Part shown: piece by piece, positions 37,868 through 45,037 of the stretch | Layout: every line of letters begins with the position of its first letter | Numbering within the stretch: the first letter of the stretch is position 1 | Assembly (NCBI GenBank): GCA_019695115.1 | Contig: JAIBAP010000034.1 | Coordinates: 1 to 62,540, forward strand | DNA from: Caldilineales bacterium | Lineage (GTDB): Bacteria > Chloroflexota > Anaerolineae > J102 | Length of the DNA stretch: 62,540 bases | Reading direction: 5' to 3' | Made by a program: the position numbers and the translations under genes | The notes under the pieces: model-generated | Databases searched by the model: none | Told to the model about the DNA's origin: nothing | What the model saw: the letters and a program-made list of their open reading frames with translations, nothing else

Positions 37868-38272
37868 ATGAGCACAACCCTCACCCTGACATTACCCGAA
37901 TCGGTTTACCAGCAGATGCAGGCGCGCGCAAACGCAATCGCGCGCCCGGTCGAAGAGCTTGCCGCCGATCTCATCGCGGCGGGTGTTCAAGATGGGGCGC
38001 CGCCCGTGCTGTCTGTGCCAGATCCAGATGTCGAAAGGGAGCGAGTGGCCTACCTGAAGCTCCACCCATTTCTTCTGCGAGCCTATCCCAACGAGTTCGT
38101 TGCAGTCCTCGACGGCAAGATGATCGACCACGATACCGAAGAAGATGATCTCATGCGTCGCGTCGAAGAGAAATACCCGGATCACTTCGTGTGGGTGTCA
38201 CAAGTGCTTGCCGAGCCAATCCCAGTTTTTTATGCACCGTCAATGCGACTTGATTCAGCGACCGAACCATGA
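37868..38272 (+). CDS. DUF5678-like protein, first gene of a pair with a retropepsin-like protein
   Basis: The 134-residue protein has an N-terminal strand-helix segment (TLTLTLPESVYQQMQARANAI) like a ribbon-helix-helix protein, and a C-terminal YPNEFVAVLDGKMIDHDTEEDDLMRRVEEKYPD block characteristic of DUF5678. The ATG at 37868 follows GAGGTGAAC; the upstream frame is repeat DNA. Its ATGA stop overlaps the start of the next gene, a retropepsin-like protein, so the two are translated together. The pair is seen as a unit in other bacteria, but the role is unknown; RHH-plus-enzyme pairs can act as toxin-antitoxin-like modules. Confidence 0.72.
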   Translation: MSTTLTLTLPESVYQQMQARANAIARPVEELAADLIAAGVQDGAPPVLSVPDPDVERERVAYLKLHPFLLRAYPNEFVAVLDGKMIDHDTEEDDLMRRVEEKYPDHFVWVSQVLAEPIPVFYAPSMRLDSATEP

Positions 38273-38651
38273 TCTATACCTATCCTTACAGCAACCGTGG
38301 ATTCGATCCCGCCGCGCCCGTGACGACGATCAGCCTCCGCTCCACATCCACTGAATTGAGTTGGATGCACTTGTCGACTCAGGCTCAGATGCCACCATCG
38401 TGCCGTTGCGCCATCTGTATGCCATCGGCGCCCGAAAGATCGGACAAGGACGTATGCGGGGGATTGTTGGGTTGGGCCAAGAAGTGGATTTGTATAGCGT
38501 TTTCGTGCGCTTTGGCAACCGTGAACAGCGAACACGGGTTGTCGGCCACCCTTCCAGTCAGGAAGTGATTCTGGGCCGCGATATTCTGAACCAGTATTTT
38601 GTGGCGCTGAACGGCCCGGCTAACACGACTGAGGTTCATGTTGAAGCATGA
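38269..38651 (+). pseudogene. Retropepsin-like aspartic protease, frameshifted
   Basis: The first part (MIYTYPYSNRGFDPAAPVTTISLRSTSTE) is read in one frame from the ATG at 38269. The active-site part (ELDALVDSGSDATIVPL through GRDILNQYFVALNG) is read in a different frame from 38355. Restoring one A in the GAATTGAG stretch near 38355 would join the two as ...STSTEIELDALVDSG. The DSG motif is the aspartic-protease active site, and the protein would be about 127 residues. No slippery heptamer is visible, so a single-base deletion or a sequencing error is the likeliest cause. Confidence 0.75.
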
Positions 38652-38675
38652 TGCTTGCTCAAACAAGGAGTCAAT

Positions 38676-38960
38676 ATGTCTGAAGAGACTACAACGGCCA
38701 TCGTTGCGCCCGTTCAGGGCGAAATCGAGGCCCTGCAAACCAGAGTGCAAGAACTGGAGACGCAGTTGCAGGCTGTGCAAGGCCGGCTGCCCAACACCTG
38801 GCTGCTGAGCGACAACCTGCTCAAGCGCGCCTTCGGCGTCTACGGCCATTACCTTCTCGCCGGCCTGATCATCGCTGTGCCTATCATGGCCTGCTCGTTC
38901 TTCATGTTCTTCGTCATGGCCATGATGGCGGCCATCTTCGGCGAAGGTTATGCCTATTAA
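38676..38960 (+). CDS. Small coiled-coil plus membrane-helix protein of unknown function
   Basis: The 94-residue protein has a coiled-coil segment (VQGEIEALQTRVQELETQLQAVQGRL, about residues 12-38) and a hydrophobic, methionine-rich helix pair near the C-terminus (LLAGLIIAVPIMACSFFMFFVMAMMAAIF). AAGGAG lies six bases before the ATG at 38676. No family is recognised. It follows the DUF5678-retropepsin pair by 24 bases and may be co-transcribed with it. Confidence 0.65.
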   Translation: MSEETTTAIVAPVQGEIEALQTRVQELETQLQAVQGRLPNTWLLSDNLLKRAFGVYGHYLLAGLIIAVPIMACSFFMFFVMAMMAAIFGEGYAY

Positions 38961-39005
38961 GCTCCTGTGCACCGATAGGATGCTCTTGCCACCCTATGCC
39001 ACGCA

Positions 39006-39254
39006 TCATGAGCCTTGCGGCATTCTGTCATAGTCCTCCGGCTCGACATCCGGCGCCTCTGCCAATGCCTTCAGATAAGCAGCGCGGTCGCCTCGCTGCG
39101 CTCGTTGCAGCAAGTACTCTTCGGTCAGCAAAGCCGATAGTTTTTCGGCCACCGCAAGCGTCACGAACTGATTGATCGAGGTGCCTTCTCGTTGCACGAT
39201 GTCTTTCAAGCCTTTGTGCAACGAGTCAGGCAAGCGCAAACTTAGCGTCGTCAT
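39006..39254 (-). CDS. Ribbon-helix-helix antitoxin (HicB-like C-terminal type)
   Basis: The 82-residue protein begins TTLSLRLPDSLHKGLKDIVQREGTSINQFVTLAVAEKL, a ribbon-helix-helix DNA-binding fold common to HicB and related antitoxins. An acidic tail (EAPDVEPEDYDRMP) would cover the toxin. Its ATG overlaps the stop of the PIN gene by four bases, so it is translated after the toxin, which reverses the commonest order. Confidence 0.8.
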   Translation of the reverse strand: MTTLSLRLPDSLHKGLKDIVQREGTSINQFVTLAVAEKLSALLTEEYLLQRAQRGDRAAYLKALAEAPDVEPEDYDRMPQGS

Positions 39255-39679
39255 TTCGCTTCTCCGATAAGAATGAGGAATTCAGCGGGCGTTACCGCAC
39301 TCAGGTTGAATTGCTCAACACCCAAGAAATGCCTCTTATTATGAGTGACAATATAGCTACATTGCGCCTTCACTGCAAGCTCCAATATCATGTCATCCTT
39401 GGCGTCTGATAAAAAAGGTCGCCAGAGAAAGAAAATCGCATGTCTATGTGCTATTGCGCAATGAAAATCCAAAATCGTATCCACAGCCGTCTTGGAGACT
39501 TGAAGATGTGGCAATTCGCGATACAGGGTGGCTTCATACTCGAACACAAGGGGCACCGACACATTGATGTCAAAGCGTCCGGCGCCAACGAGTTCGAGGA
39601 CGCGAAAGGAGGCTCCCCGACTGGAGCGCAGTCCCGCTACAAGTACACTGGTGTCGATCACGATTTGCGGTTCGTTCAT
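39251..39679 (-). CDS. PIN-domain toxin (putative endoribonuclease)
   Basis: The 142-residue protein has the PIN acidic residues in VIDTSVLVAGLRSS, FEYE and SDAKDDMILELA, with the late THNKRHF segment of the PIN toxin family that cleaves RNA. The ATG at 39679 is preferred over an upstream start that adds eight residues. It forms an operon with the RHH antitoxin. It is encoded on the strand opposite the surrounding lipid genes, so it is likely an inserted module. Confidence 0.8.
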   Translation of the reverse strand: MNEPQIVIDTSVLVAGLRSSRGASFRVLELVGAGRFDINVSVPLVFEYEATLYRELPHLQVSKTAVDTILDFHCAIAHRHAIFFLWRPFLSDAKDDMILELAVKAQCSYIVTHNKRHFLGVEQFNLSAVTPAEFLILIGEAK

Positions 39680-39771
39680 TGCTGGTATTATATGCAGCAC
39701 CAACGGTCAATCAAAATCTTTCAAGATCACGAGTGCGCTACGATTCAGGGGAATACAGGCTGAATCACATC

Positions 39772-40620
39772 ATGCTCCTCCATCTCCTGCAAACCCTCGC
39801 CGCCTCACCCACCCTGGCCGAAGGCATCGCCCCGCCCGGTCTGCTGCACCCCACCGAGCAAGCCCACCTCGACGCCTTCCGCGTGGTCAAGCGCCGCCGC
39901 GACTGGCTGCTGGGCCGCTGGACGGCCAAGCATCTCGTGCAGCAATACCTTATGCAAATTCAGGGCGGGGAGACCCAGGGCGGGGAGACCCAGGGCGGGG
40001 AGACCCAGGGCGGGGAGACCCAGGGCGGGGAGACCCAGGGCGGGGAGACCCAGGGCGGGGAGACCCCGCCCCTACGGGCCATCCTCATCCTCGCCGCCCC
40101 CGACGGCGCCCCCTACGCCGCCCTCGCCGACAACGCCACACGCAACACGCAACACGCAATAACCAATCTCCAATCTCCAATCTCCACTCTCCCCCTCTCC
40201 CTCTCCATCAGCCACTCCGCCGATCGCGCCTTCTGCGCCCTGACAGATGAGCCAGAAACCACGGTCGGGGCCGACATCGAACGGATCGAGCCACGCGAGC
40301 CAGGCTTCGTCGAGCAGTTCTTCACGCCAGCCGAAATCGCCGCCGTCGGCGCCGTCCCGCCCGATCAGCGCGATACATTGATCACCGCCATCTGGAGCGC
40401 CAAAGAAGCGGTGTTGAAGGCGCTGCGGGTGGGGCTAAGGGCCGATACCCGTCTCCTCACGTGTTGCTTCCCGTCGCCTTTGGCGCCCAGCGATGGTTGG
40501 GGCGTCTTCCGGACCCAGTGCGACGCCTCGTTGTTGTCGATAGATCAGCCGTTTGAGATCAACGGTTGGTGGCGATGCGACGACGGCTTTGTCATGACCC
40601 TGGCAACCATCGCCAATTGA
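39772..40620 (+). CDS. 4'-Phosphopantetheinyl transferase (Sfp type)
   Basis: The 282-residue enzyme has the Sfp-type motifs VGADIERIEPR near residue 165 (Mg2+-binding acidic residues) and AIWSAKEAVLKALRVGLR near 207, and would transfer phosphopantetheine from CoA to carrier domains. It is probably the partner of the four carrier domains of the synthase at 28772. The N-terminal part carries seven QGGET repeats (residues about 64-98), and the middle carries heptad-encoded TRNTQHAITNLQSPIS; both are extra to the family fold. The ATG at 39772 is chosen because upstream codons are in repeat-poor non-homologous sequence. Confidence 0.85.
   Translation: MLLHLLQTLAASPTLAEGIAPPGLLHPTEQAHLDAFRVVKRRRDWLLGRWTAKHLVQQYLMQIQGGETQGGETQGGETQGGETQGGETQGGETQGGETPPLRAILILAAPDGAPYAALADNATRNTQHAITNLQSPISTLPLSLSISHSADRAFCALTDEPETTVGADIERIEPREPGFVEQFFTPAEIAAVGAVPPDQRDTLITAIWSAKEAVLKALRVGLRADTRLLTCCFPSPLAPSDGWGVFRTQCDASLLSIDQPFEINGWWRCDDGFVMTLATIAN
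39961..40065 (+). repeat. 15-bp minisatellite (7 copies) in the phosphopantetheinyl transferase gene
   Basis: Seven exact copies of CAGGGCGGGGAGACC encode (QGGET)x7. The last copy runs into GGCGGGGAGACCCCGCCCCTAC, which shares its end with the GGGGCGAGG palindromes. Identical copies suggest recent expansion and a likely variable copy number. Confidence 0.95.
40138..40195 (+). repeat. Heptad arrays CACGCAA and CAATCTC in the phosphopantetheinyl transferase gene
   Basis: Two adjacent arrays encode ATRNTQHAITNLQSPIS in frame. Both units occur elsewhere in non-coding arrays (9710-9755 and, as its complement, 12457-12512). Confidence 0.85.
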
Positions 40621-40662
40621 CTGATCTCCCATCTCTCATCTCCCTCCACTTGGAGGCGCATC

Positions 40663-42210
40663 TTGGAACTCACCTTCGATCCCCACATTCAAAAGCTTCG
40701 CCAACGCAAAGCCATCGCCGCCGGTTCTGACAAAGAAACCGACGCCCAACACCAAAAGGGCCGGCTCACCGCCCGCGAGCGTCTCGACCTGCTCTTCGAC
40801 CCCGGCACCTTCGAAGAAATCGACACCCTGGCCCTGCCCCGCACCGAGAAATACCTGGATGGCCGCGCTTCGCGCTACGGCGATGGCGTCATCACCGGCT
40901 TTGGCCTCGTCAACGGCCGCCATGTCTTCGCCGCCTCGCAGGTGGCGGGCGTGATGGGCGGCTCGTTGGGCGAGATGCATGCCAACAAGATCGTCAAGGT
41001 GATGCAGATGGCGCTCAAATATGGCGCCCCTTTCATCGCCCTCAACGACTCCGGCGGCGCCCGCATCCAGGAGGGCGTGGACAGTCTGGCCGGCTATGCC
41101 AAAATCTTCGACGCCAACTGCGAAGCCTCCGGCGTCATCCCCCAGCTTTCGGTCATCCTGGGGCCGTGCGCGGGCGGCGCCGTCTACTCCCCGGCCCTCA
41201 CCGATTTCGTGTTCATGACCGAGAACTCCTACATGTTCATCACCGGGCCAGAGGTGGTGCGGGCGGTGATGCAGGAACAGGTCAGCTTCGAGGAACTGGG
41301 CGGCGGCCTCATCCACAGCAAGGAAAGCGGGGTGAGCCACTTCTTGTCGAAAGACGACCGCGAATGCCTCGTGCTCGTGCGCGACCTGCTCGGCTACCTG
41401 CCTGCCACCAACCAGGACGACCCGCCCTACATCCCGCCGGTGGATGATCCCGACCGCCGCTGCCCAGAACTGGAAGAACTCGTCCCGGTCGATTCCCGCC
41501 GCCCTTACGATGTCCGCAAGGTGATCGCCAGCATCTTCGATGATGGCCGCTTCTTGGAAGTGCACCGGCTGTGGGCCGAGAACATGGTGGTGGGTTTCGC
41601 CCGGTTGAACGGCTGGGTGGTGGGTGTGGTGGCCAACCAGCCGATGGTGTTGGCGGGCTGCATCGACATCAAAGCCTCGATCAAGGCCGCCCACTTCATC
41701 CGCACCTGCGATGCCTTCAACATCCCCATCATCACCCTCCAAGATGTGCCCGGCTTCCTGCCCGGCCGCCATCAGGAATATGGCGGCATCATCCGCAACG
41801 GCGCCCGCATGATCTACGCCTACTCGGAGGCGACCGTGCCTAAGCTCATGGTCATCACCCGCAAGAGTTACGGCGGCGCCTATTGCATGATGAGCAGCAA
41901 GGGGCTGCGCGGCGACCTCCTGTACGCCTGGCCCAACGCCGAAATCGCGGTTATGGGCGCCGAAGGCGCTGTCAATGTCTTGTTCAAAAAAGAGGTCTCG
42001 GCCGCACCCGACCCCGACGCCAAACGCAAGGAACTGGTGGCCGATTACGAAGAACGTTTCAACAACCCCTATGTCTGCGCCGCCCGCGGCCTGATCGACG
42101 ATGTGATCGAGCCGCGCGACACCCGCCGCGTCCTCATCCGCGCCCTCGAAGTCACCCTCTCGAAGCGCGAACGCCATCAGCCGAAAAAGCACGGCTTATC
42201 GCCTGCATAG
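40663..42210 (+). CDS. Acyl-CoA carboxylase, carboxyltransferase (beta) subunit, PccB type
   Basis: The 515-residue protein has the complete PccB/AccD5 layout: FIALNDSGGARIQEGVDSL and GPCAGGAVYSPALTDF in the first half, VPGFLPGRHQEYGGIIRNGA and SYGGAYCMMSSKGLRGDLLYAWP in the second. The aspartate in RGDLLYAWP is in the position associated with propionyl-CoA preference, so methylmalonyl-CoA may be the product. The start is a TTG at 40663 with GGAGG six bases upstream. It lies 42 bases after the phosphopantetheinyl transferase and heads a three-gene carboxylase set. Confidence 0.92.
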   Translation: MELTFDPHIQKLRQRKAIAAGSDKETDAQHQKGRLTARERLDLLFDPGTFEEIDTLALPRTEKYLDGRASRYGDGVITGFGLVNGRHVFAASQVAGVMGGSLGEMHANKIVKVMQMALKYGAPFIALNDSGGARIQEGVDSLAGYAKIFDANCEASGVIPQLSVILGPCAGGAVYSPALTDFVFMTENSYMFITGPEVVRAVMQEQVSFEELGGGLIHSKESGVSHFLSKDDRECLVLVRDLLGYLPATNQDDPPYIPPVDDPDRRCPELEELVPVDSRRPYDVRKVIASIFDDGRFLEVHRLWAENMVVGFARLNGWVVGVVANQPMVLAGCIDIKASIKAAHFIRTCDAFNIPIITLQDVPGFLPGRHQEYGGIIRNGARMIYAYSEATVPKLMVITRKSYGGAYCMMSSKGLRGDLLYAWPNAEIAVMGAEGAVNVLFKKEVSAAPDPDAKRKELVADYEERFNNPYVCAARGLIDDVIEPRDTRRVLIRALEVTLSKRERHQPKKHGLSPA

Positions 42211-42216
42211 TAGTAG

Positions 42217-42251
42217 TTGGTAATTGGCTATGAGTAATAACCAATTACCAA
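42217..42251. repeat. Inverted heptad hairpin between the carboxyltransferase and biotin carboxylase genes
   Basis: TTGGTAATTGG (42217-42227) and CCAATTACCAA (42241-42251) form a perfect 11-bp stem with a 13-base loop. CAATAAC/TAATAAC heptads continue to 42273. Confidence 0.85.
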
Positions 42252-42276
42252 TTACCAATAACTAATAACCAACCCT

Positions 42277-43758
42277 ATGTTCAAAAAAGTCCTCATCGCC
42301 AATCGCGGCGAAATCGCCGTCCGCATCATCCGCACTTGTCGGGACATGGGAATCAAGACGGTGGCCGTCTATGCGCCCTCTGACCAGGACTCATTGCACG
42401 TGCGCCTGGCCGACGAATCCCTGCCGTTGCGCTCGCCCGAACGCTATGCCGATGCCGAAGCCCTGCTGGCCACTGCCCGTGCGACCGGCGCCGAAGCCAT
42501 CCACCCCGGCTACGGCTTCGTGGCCGAAAATGCCGCTTTTGCCGCCATGTGCCAGGAGACAGGCGTCGTCTTCATCGGGCCTTCGCCTGCCACCCTGGCC
42601 CGTTTCGAGCGCAAAGCGGCCATGCTCACCACTGCCGACGAAGCCGGATTCTGCACGCCGCCCCACACCGACGCCTGCTTCGACGCCCAGGATGAGCAAG
42701 CCCTGACGGCCGCCGCCGCAGGGCTGGGCTACCCGGTCGTGATCAAGTCCTGCCGGGGCGGTCGCGGTCGCGGCACGCGCCTGGCCTTCCGCGCCGAACG
42801 GCTGGCCGAGTTGGTGCGCAATGCTCAGGCCGAGGCCCAACGCATCTATGGCGATAGCCTGGTCTATCTCGAGCGCGCCGTCTGGCCGGCCTATCATGTC
42901 GATGTCCAGATCCTGGCCGACCACCACGGCCACATCATCCACCTGGGCGAGCGCTGCAGCTCGTTGCAGCAACACAACCAGAAGCTCATCACCGAGACGC
43001 CCGCCCCCTGTCTCACCCCTCGCCAGCGCCAACACGTCTGCCAGGCGGCGGTCAACCTCGCCCGGCTGTTCGACTTTCGCGGCGCCGGCACGGTCGAATT
43101 TCTGGTCGGCAGCGAAGGGACGGCCTGCTTCAGCGACTTCAAGGGCCGGATCCAGGTGGAGCACCCCACCACCGAAATGGTCAGCGGCGTCGATATCGTG
43201 GCCGAACAGCTGGCCATCGCCGCCGGTCAGCCGCTGCGCCTGCGTCAGGAAGACGTGAACCTGAGCGGTTGGGCCATGCAATGCCGGATCAATGCCGAAG
43301 ACCCGTGGAACCACTTCTTGCCCAGCCCCGGCATCCTGCATCGCTTCCGGCTGCCCGGCGGGCTGAATGTGCGCGTGGACACCTATGGCTACGGCGGCTG
43401 TATCGTCCCCGTGCGTTACGACTCGCTGCTGGCGCTGGTCGTGACCTGGGCCGAAGACCGCGCCGCCTGCATCCGGCGGATGCAGAGGGCCTTGCAGGAC
43501 TTCGTCATCCTCGGCGTCCAGACCAACGCGGCGCTGCACCAACGCATCGTCGAACACCCCGACTTCATCGATGGCCGCTACGACACCGACTTCATCCATC
43601 ACGCCCAGCTCGCCGACCCCGCCCCCCTGGCCGACCTGAGCGATGTGGCCATCGCCGCCGCCGTCGCTTACGAGCGCCGCAACAAAACCCCGCGCCCGGT
43701 GCAGCCCCAGCGCCTGCAATCGGGCTGGCATCGCTCGCTGCGGCAACTGCCGGTCTGA
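42277..43758 (+). CDS. Acyl-CoA carboxylase, biotin carboxylase subunit, divergent
   Basis: The 493-residue protein has the biotin-carboxylase fold (FKKVLIANRGEIAVRIIRTCRDMGIKTVAVY at the start, HPGYGFVAENA, QVEHPTTEMVSGVDIV) and length. Several usually invariant residues differ. The glycine-rich ATP loop reads SCRGGRGRGT instead of A-GGGGKGM. HVEIQ reads HVDVQ. IEMNTRIQVEHP reads SDFKGRIQVEHP, replacing the metal-binding glutamate by aspartate and the following asparagine by lysine. It sits between the carboxyltransferase and the biotin carrier genes, so the pathway role is clear, but full activity is not certain. Confidence 0.85.
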   Translation: MFKKVLIANRGEIAVRIIRTCRDMGIKTVAVYAPSDQDSLHVRLADESLPLRSPERYADAEALLATARATGAEAIHPGYGFVAENAAFAAMCQETGVVFIGPSPATLARFERKAAMLTTADEAGFCTPPHTDACFDAQDEQALTAAAAGLGYPVVIKSCRGGRGRGTRLAFRAERLAELVRNAQAEAQRIYGDSLVYLERAVWPAYHVDVQILADHHGHIIHLGERCSSLQQHNQKLITETPAPCLTPRQRQHVCQAAVNLARLFDFRGAGTVEFLVGSEGTACFSDFKGRIQVEHPTTEMVSGVDIVAEQLAIAAGQPLRLRQEDVNLSGWAMQCRINAEDPWNHFLPSPGILHRFRLPGGLNVRVDTYGYGGCIVPVRYDSLLALVVTWAEDRAACIRRMQRALQDFVILGVQTNAALHQRIVEHPDFIDGRYDTDFIHHAQLADPAPLADLSDVAIAAAVAYERRNKTPRPVQPQRLQSGWHRSLRQLPV

Positions 43759-43792
43759 TCCCGCGCCCGGCTGGCAAAGAGAGATTCTAGCT

Positions 43793-44287
43793 ATGAGCAT
43801 CCTACGCGTCACCCTCGATGGCAAGACCTACGACATCCGTTTGCAGGCCGATCCATCCGACCCCGAACACTTCCTGGCCGAGGTGGATGGCCGGACGGTG
43901 GAAGTCATCGCCCCGCTTGGCGACAACCAGAACTTGTTGGAGTGGGCGATCATCGGCAACAAGCCCTACGAGTTGGCCCTTGACAAAGACCTAGATTGGA
44001 TTCACACCTGGAGCGGACGCCACACCCTGGCCATCCGCGACCTGGAGGCGGCGTTTGTGCGTATGCCCGGCGGCGATGGTCGGGTGAAGGCGCCCATCCC
44101 CGGCCTCATCGCCAGGCTGCTGGTCGAGGCCGGGACGCCGGTCGAGATCGGCCAGCCGCTGCTGGTGTTGGAGGCGATGAAGATGGAGAACGAAATCCGG
44201 GCCACGCGCTCAGGGATCATCGCCGACCTGCGCGTGCAGCCTGGCCAGACGGTGATGATGGGCGAGGTGCTGGCCGAGATCGCCTGA
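43793..44287 (+). CDS. Biotin carboxyl carrier protein of the acyl-CoA carboxylase
   Basis: The 164-residue protein ends in a biotinyl domain with EAMKMENEI (biotinylated Lys130) and the turn V-APIPGLI. Its N-terminal 90 residues form a separate beta-rich segment that probably docks on the carboxylase. The ATG at 43793 lies 34 bases after the biotin carboxylase stop, completing the operon. Confidence 0.9.
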   Translation: MSILRVTLDGKTYDIRLQADPSDPEHFLAEVDGRTVEVIAPLGDNQNLLEWAIIGNKPYELALDKDLDWIHTWSGRHTLAIRDLEAAFVRMPGGDGRVKAPIPGLIARLLVEAGTPVEIGQPLLVLEAMKMENEIRATRSGIIADLRVQPGQTVMMGEVLAEIA

Positions 44288-44385
44288 GATGCAACGACGC
44301 CGTTCTGCCTTTGCCCGCCCCCTTGCGGTCTGCTACAATCGCGCCAGTGTTTCTGGCAAGCCGATTGCTCATCGACGAGGCAGCT

Positions 44386-44691
44386 ATGACCCTGGCAACC
44401 GCACGTGATCTATCGATCATCCTTCTGGCCATTGAGGCATTCGTATTCGCTTTGGTTATTGGGGCGGCGTTGTATTTCGTGACGCGGGGGATGCGTAGGG
44501 GCAACCAATGGCTGCGCACGATCGGTTTTCCCGAGGCCCAACGCTACGCCCGCCTGATCGCCGAACAAACCCAGGTCTATAGCGACAAAGTCACCCGGCC
44601 CATCGTCCAGGTCGAAACCTCTACCCACCGCGCCCGCCGGACGGTGGCCGCCGTGCCGGGGCTGTTCCGCAACCGCCGTTCCAGGAGATAG
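44386..44691 (+). CDS. Small membrane protein of unknown function (first of two)
   Basis: A 101-residue protein with one strong membrane helix at about residues 9-30 (IILLAIEAFVFALVIGAALYFV) followed by a basic, helical cytoplasmic tail. No family is recognised. It is followed after one base by another small membrane protein, and both precede the ferredoxin-NADP reductase fusion. The C-terminus is Arg-rich. Confidence 0.6.
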   Translation: MTLATARDLSIILLAIEAFVFALVIGAALYFVTRGMRRGNQWLRTIGFPEAQRYARLIAEQTQVYSDKVTRPIVQVETSTHRARRTVAAVPGLFRNRRSRR

Positions 44692-44692
44692 C

Positions 44693-44950
44693 ATGATCAC
44701 ACGAACTCAAAGCCGCACTCAAAGCCGCACCTCCGACCGCAGCCGCTTCATCCTCATCGGCGCGCTGATAGGCGCTGCCATTGGTCTGGTGGGGGCGCTG
44801 GTGGCCGCCGGCACGCTGGAAGAACGCCGGCGTCGCAGCGAATCCGGCATCGTCCCGGCGCCGCCCAAGCTCGGAGACACCGTCAAATTCGCCATCGCCG
44901 CCCTGATGCTGTTGCGGCAGTTTGCCGATCTGCTCACACCAGGCGATTGA
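44693..44950 (+). CDS. Small membrane protein of unknown function (second of two)
   Basis: An 85-residue protein with a TRTQSRTQSRTS start (an 11-bp direct repeat), a glycine/alanine-rich helix at about 19-42 (FILIGALIGAAIGLVGALVAAG), a basic ERRRRS segment, and a second helix near the end (FAIAALMLLRQFADLL). AGGAG lies ahead of the ATG. It resembles the YtxH-like small membrane proteins in layout, but no clear family match can be claimed. Confidence 0.6.
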   Translation: MITRTQSRTQSRTSDRSRFILIGALIGAAIGLVGALVAAGTLEERRRRSESGIVPAPPKLGDTVKFAIAALMLLRQFADLLTPGD

Positions 44951-45037
44951 CGCCGCCAGGCCGGTTGGCACGCGGGCGAGACGACCCTGCCCCTGCCGCC
45001 GACCCCAAACAACCCCAAATCAAACTGGAGAAGCCTC

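Noticed and set aside
38340-38365. Programmed -1 frameshift in the retropepsin-like gene
   Set aside because: No slippery heptamer or downstream structure is evident; loss of one A explains the break more simply.
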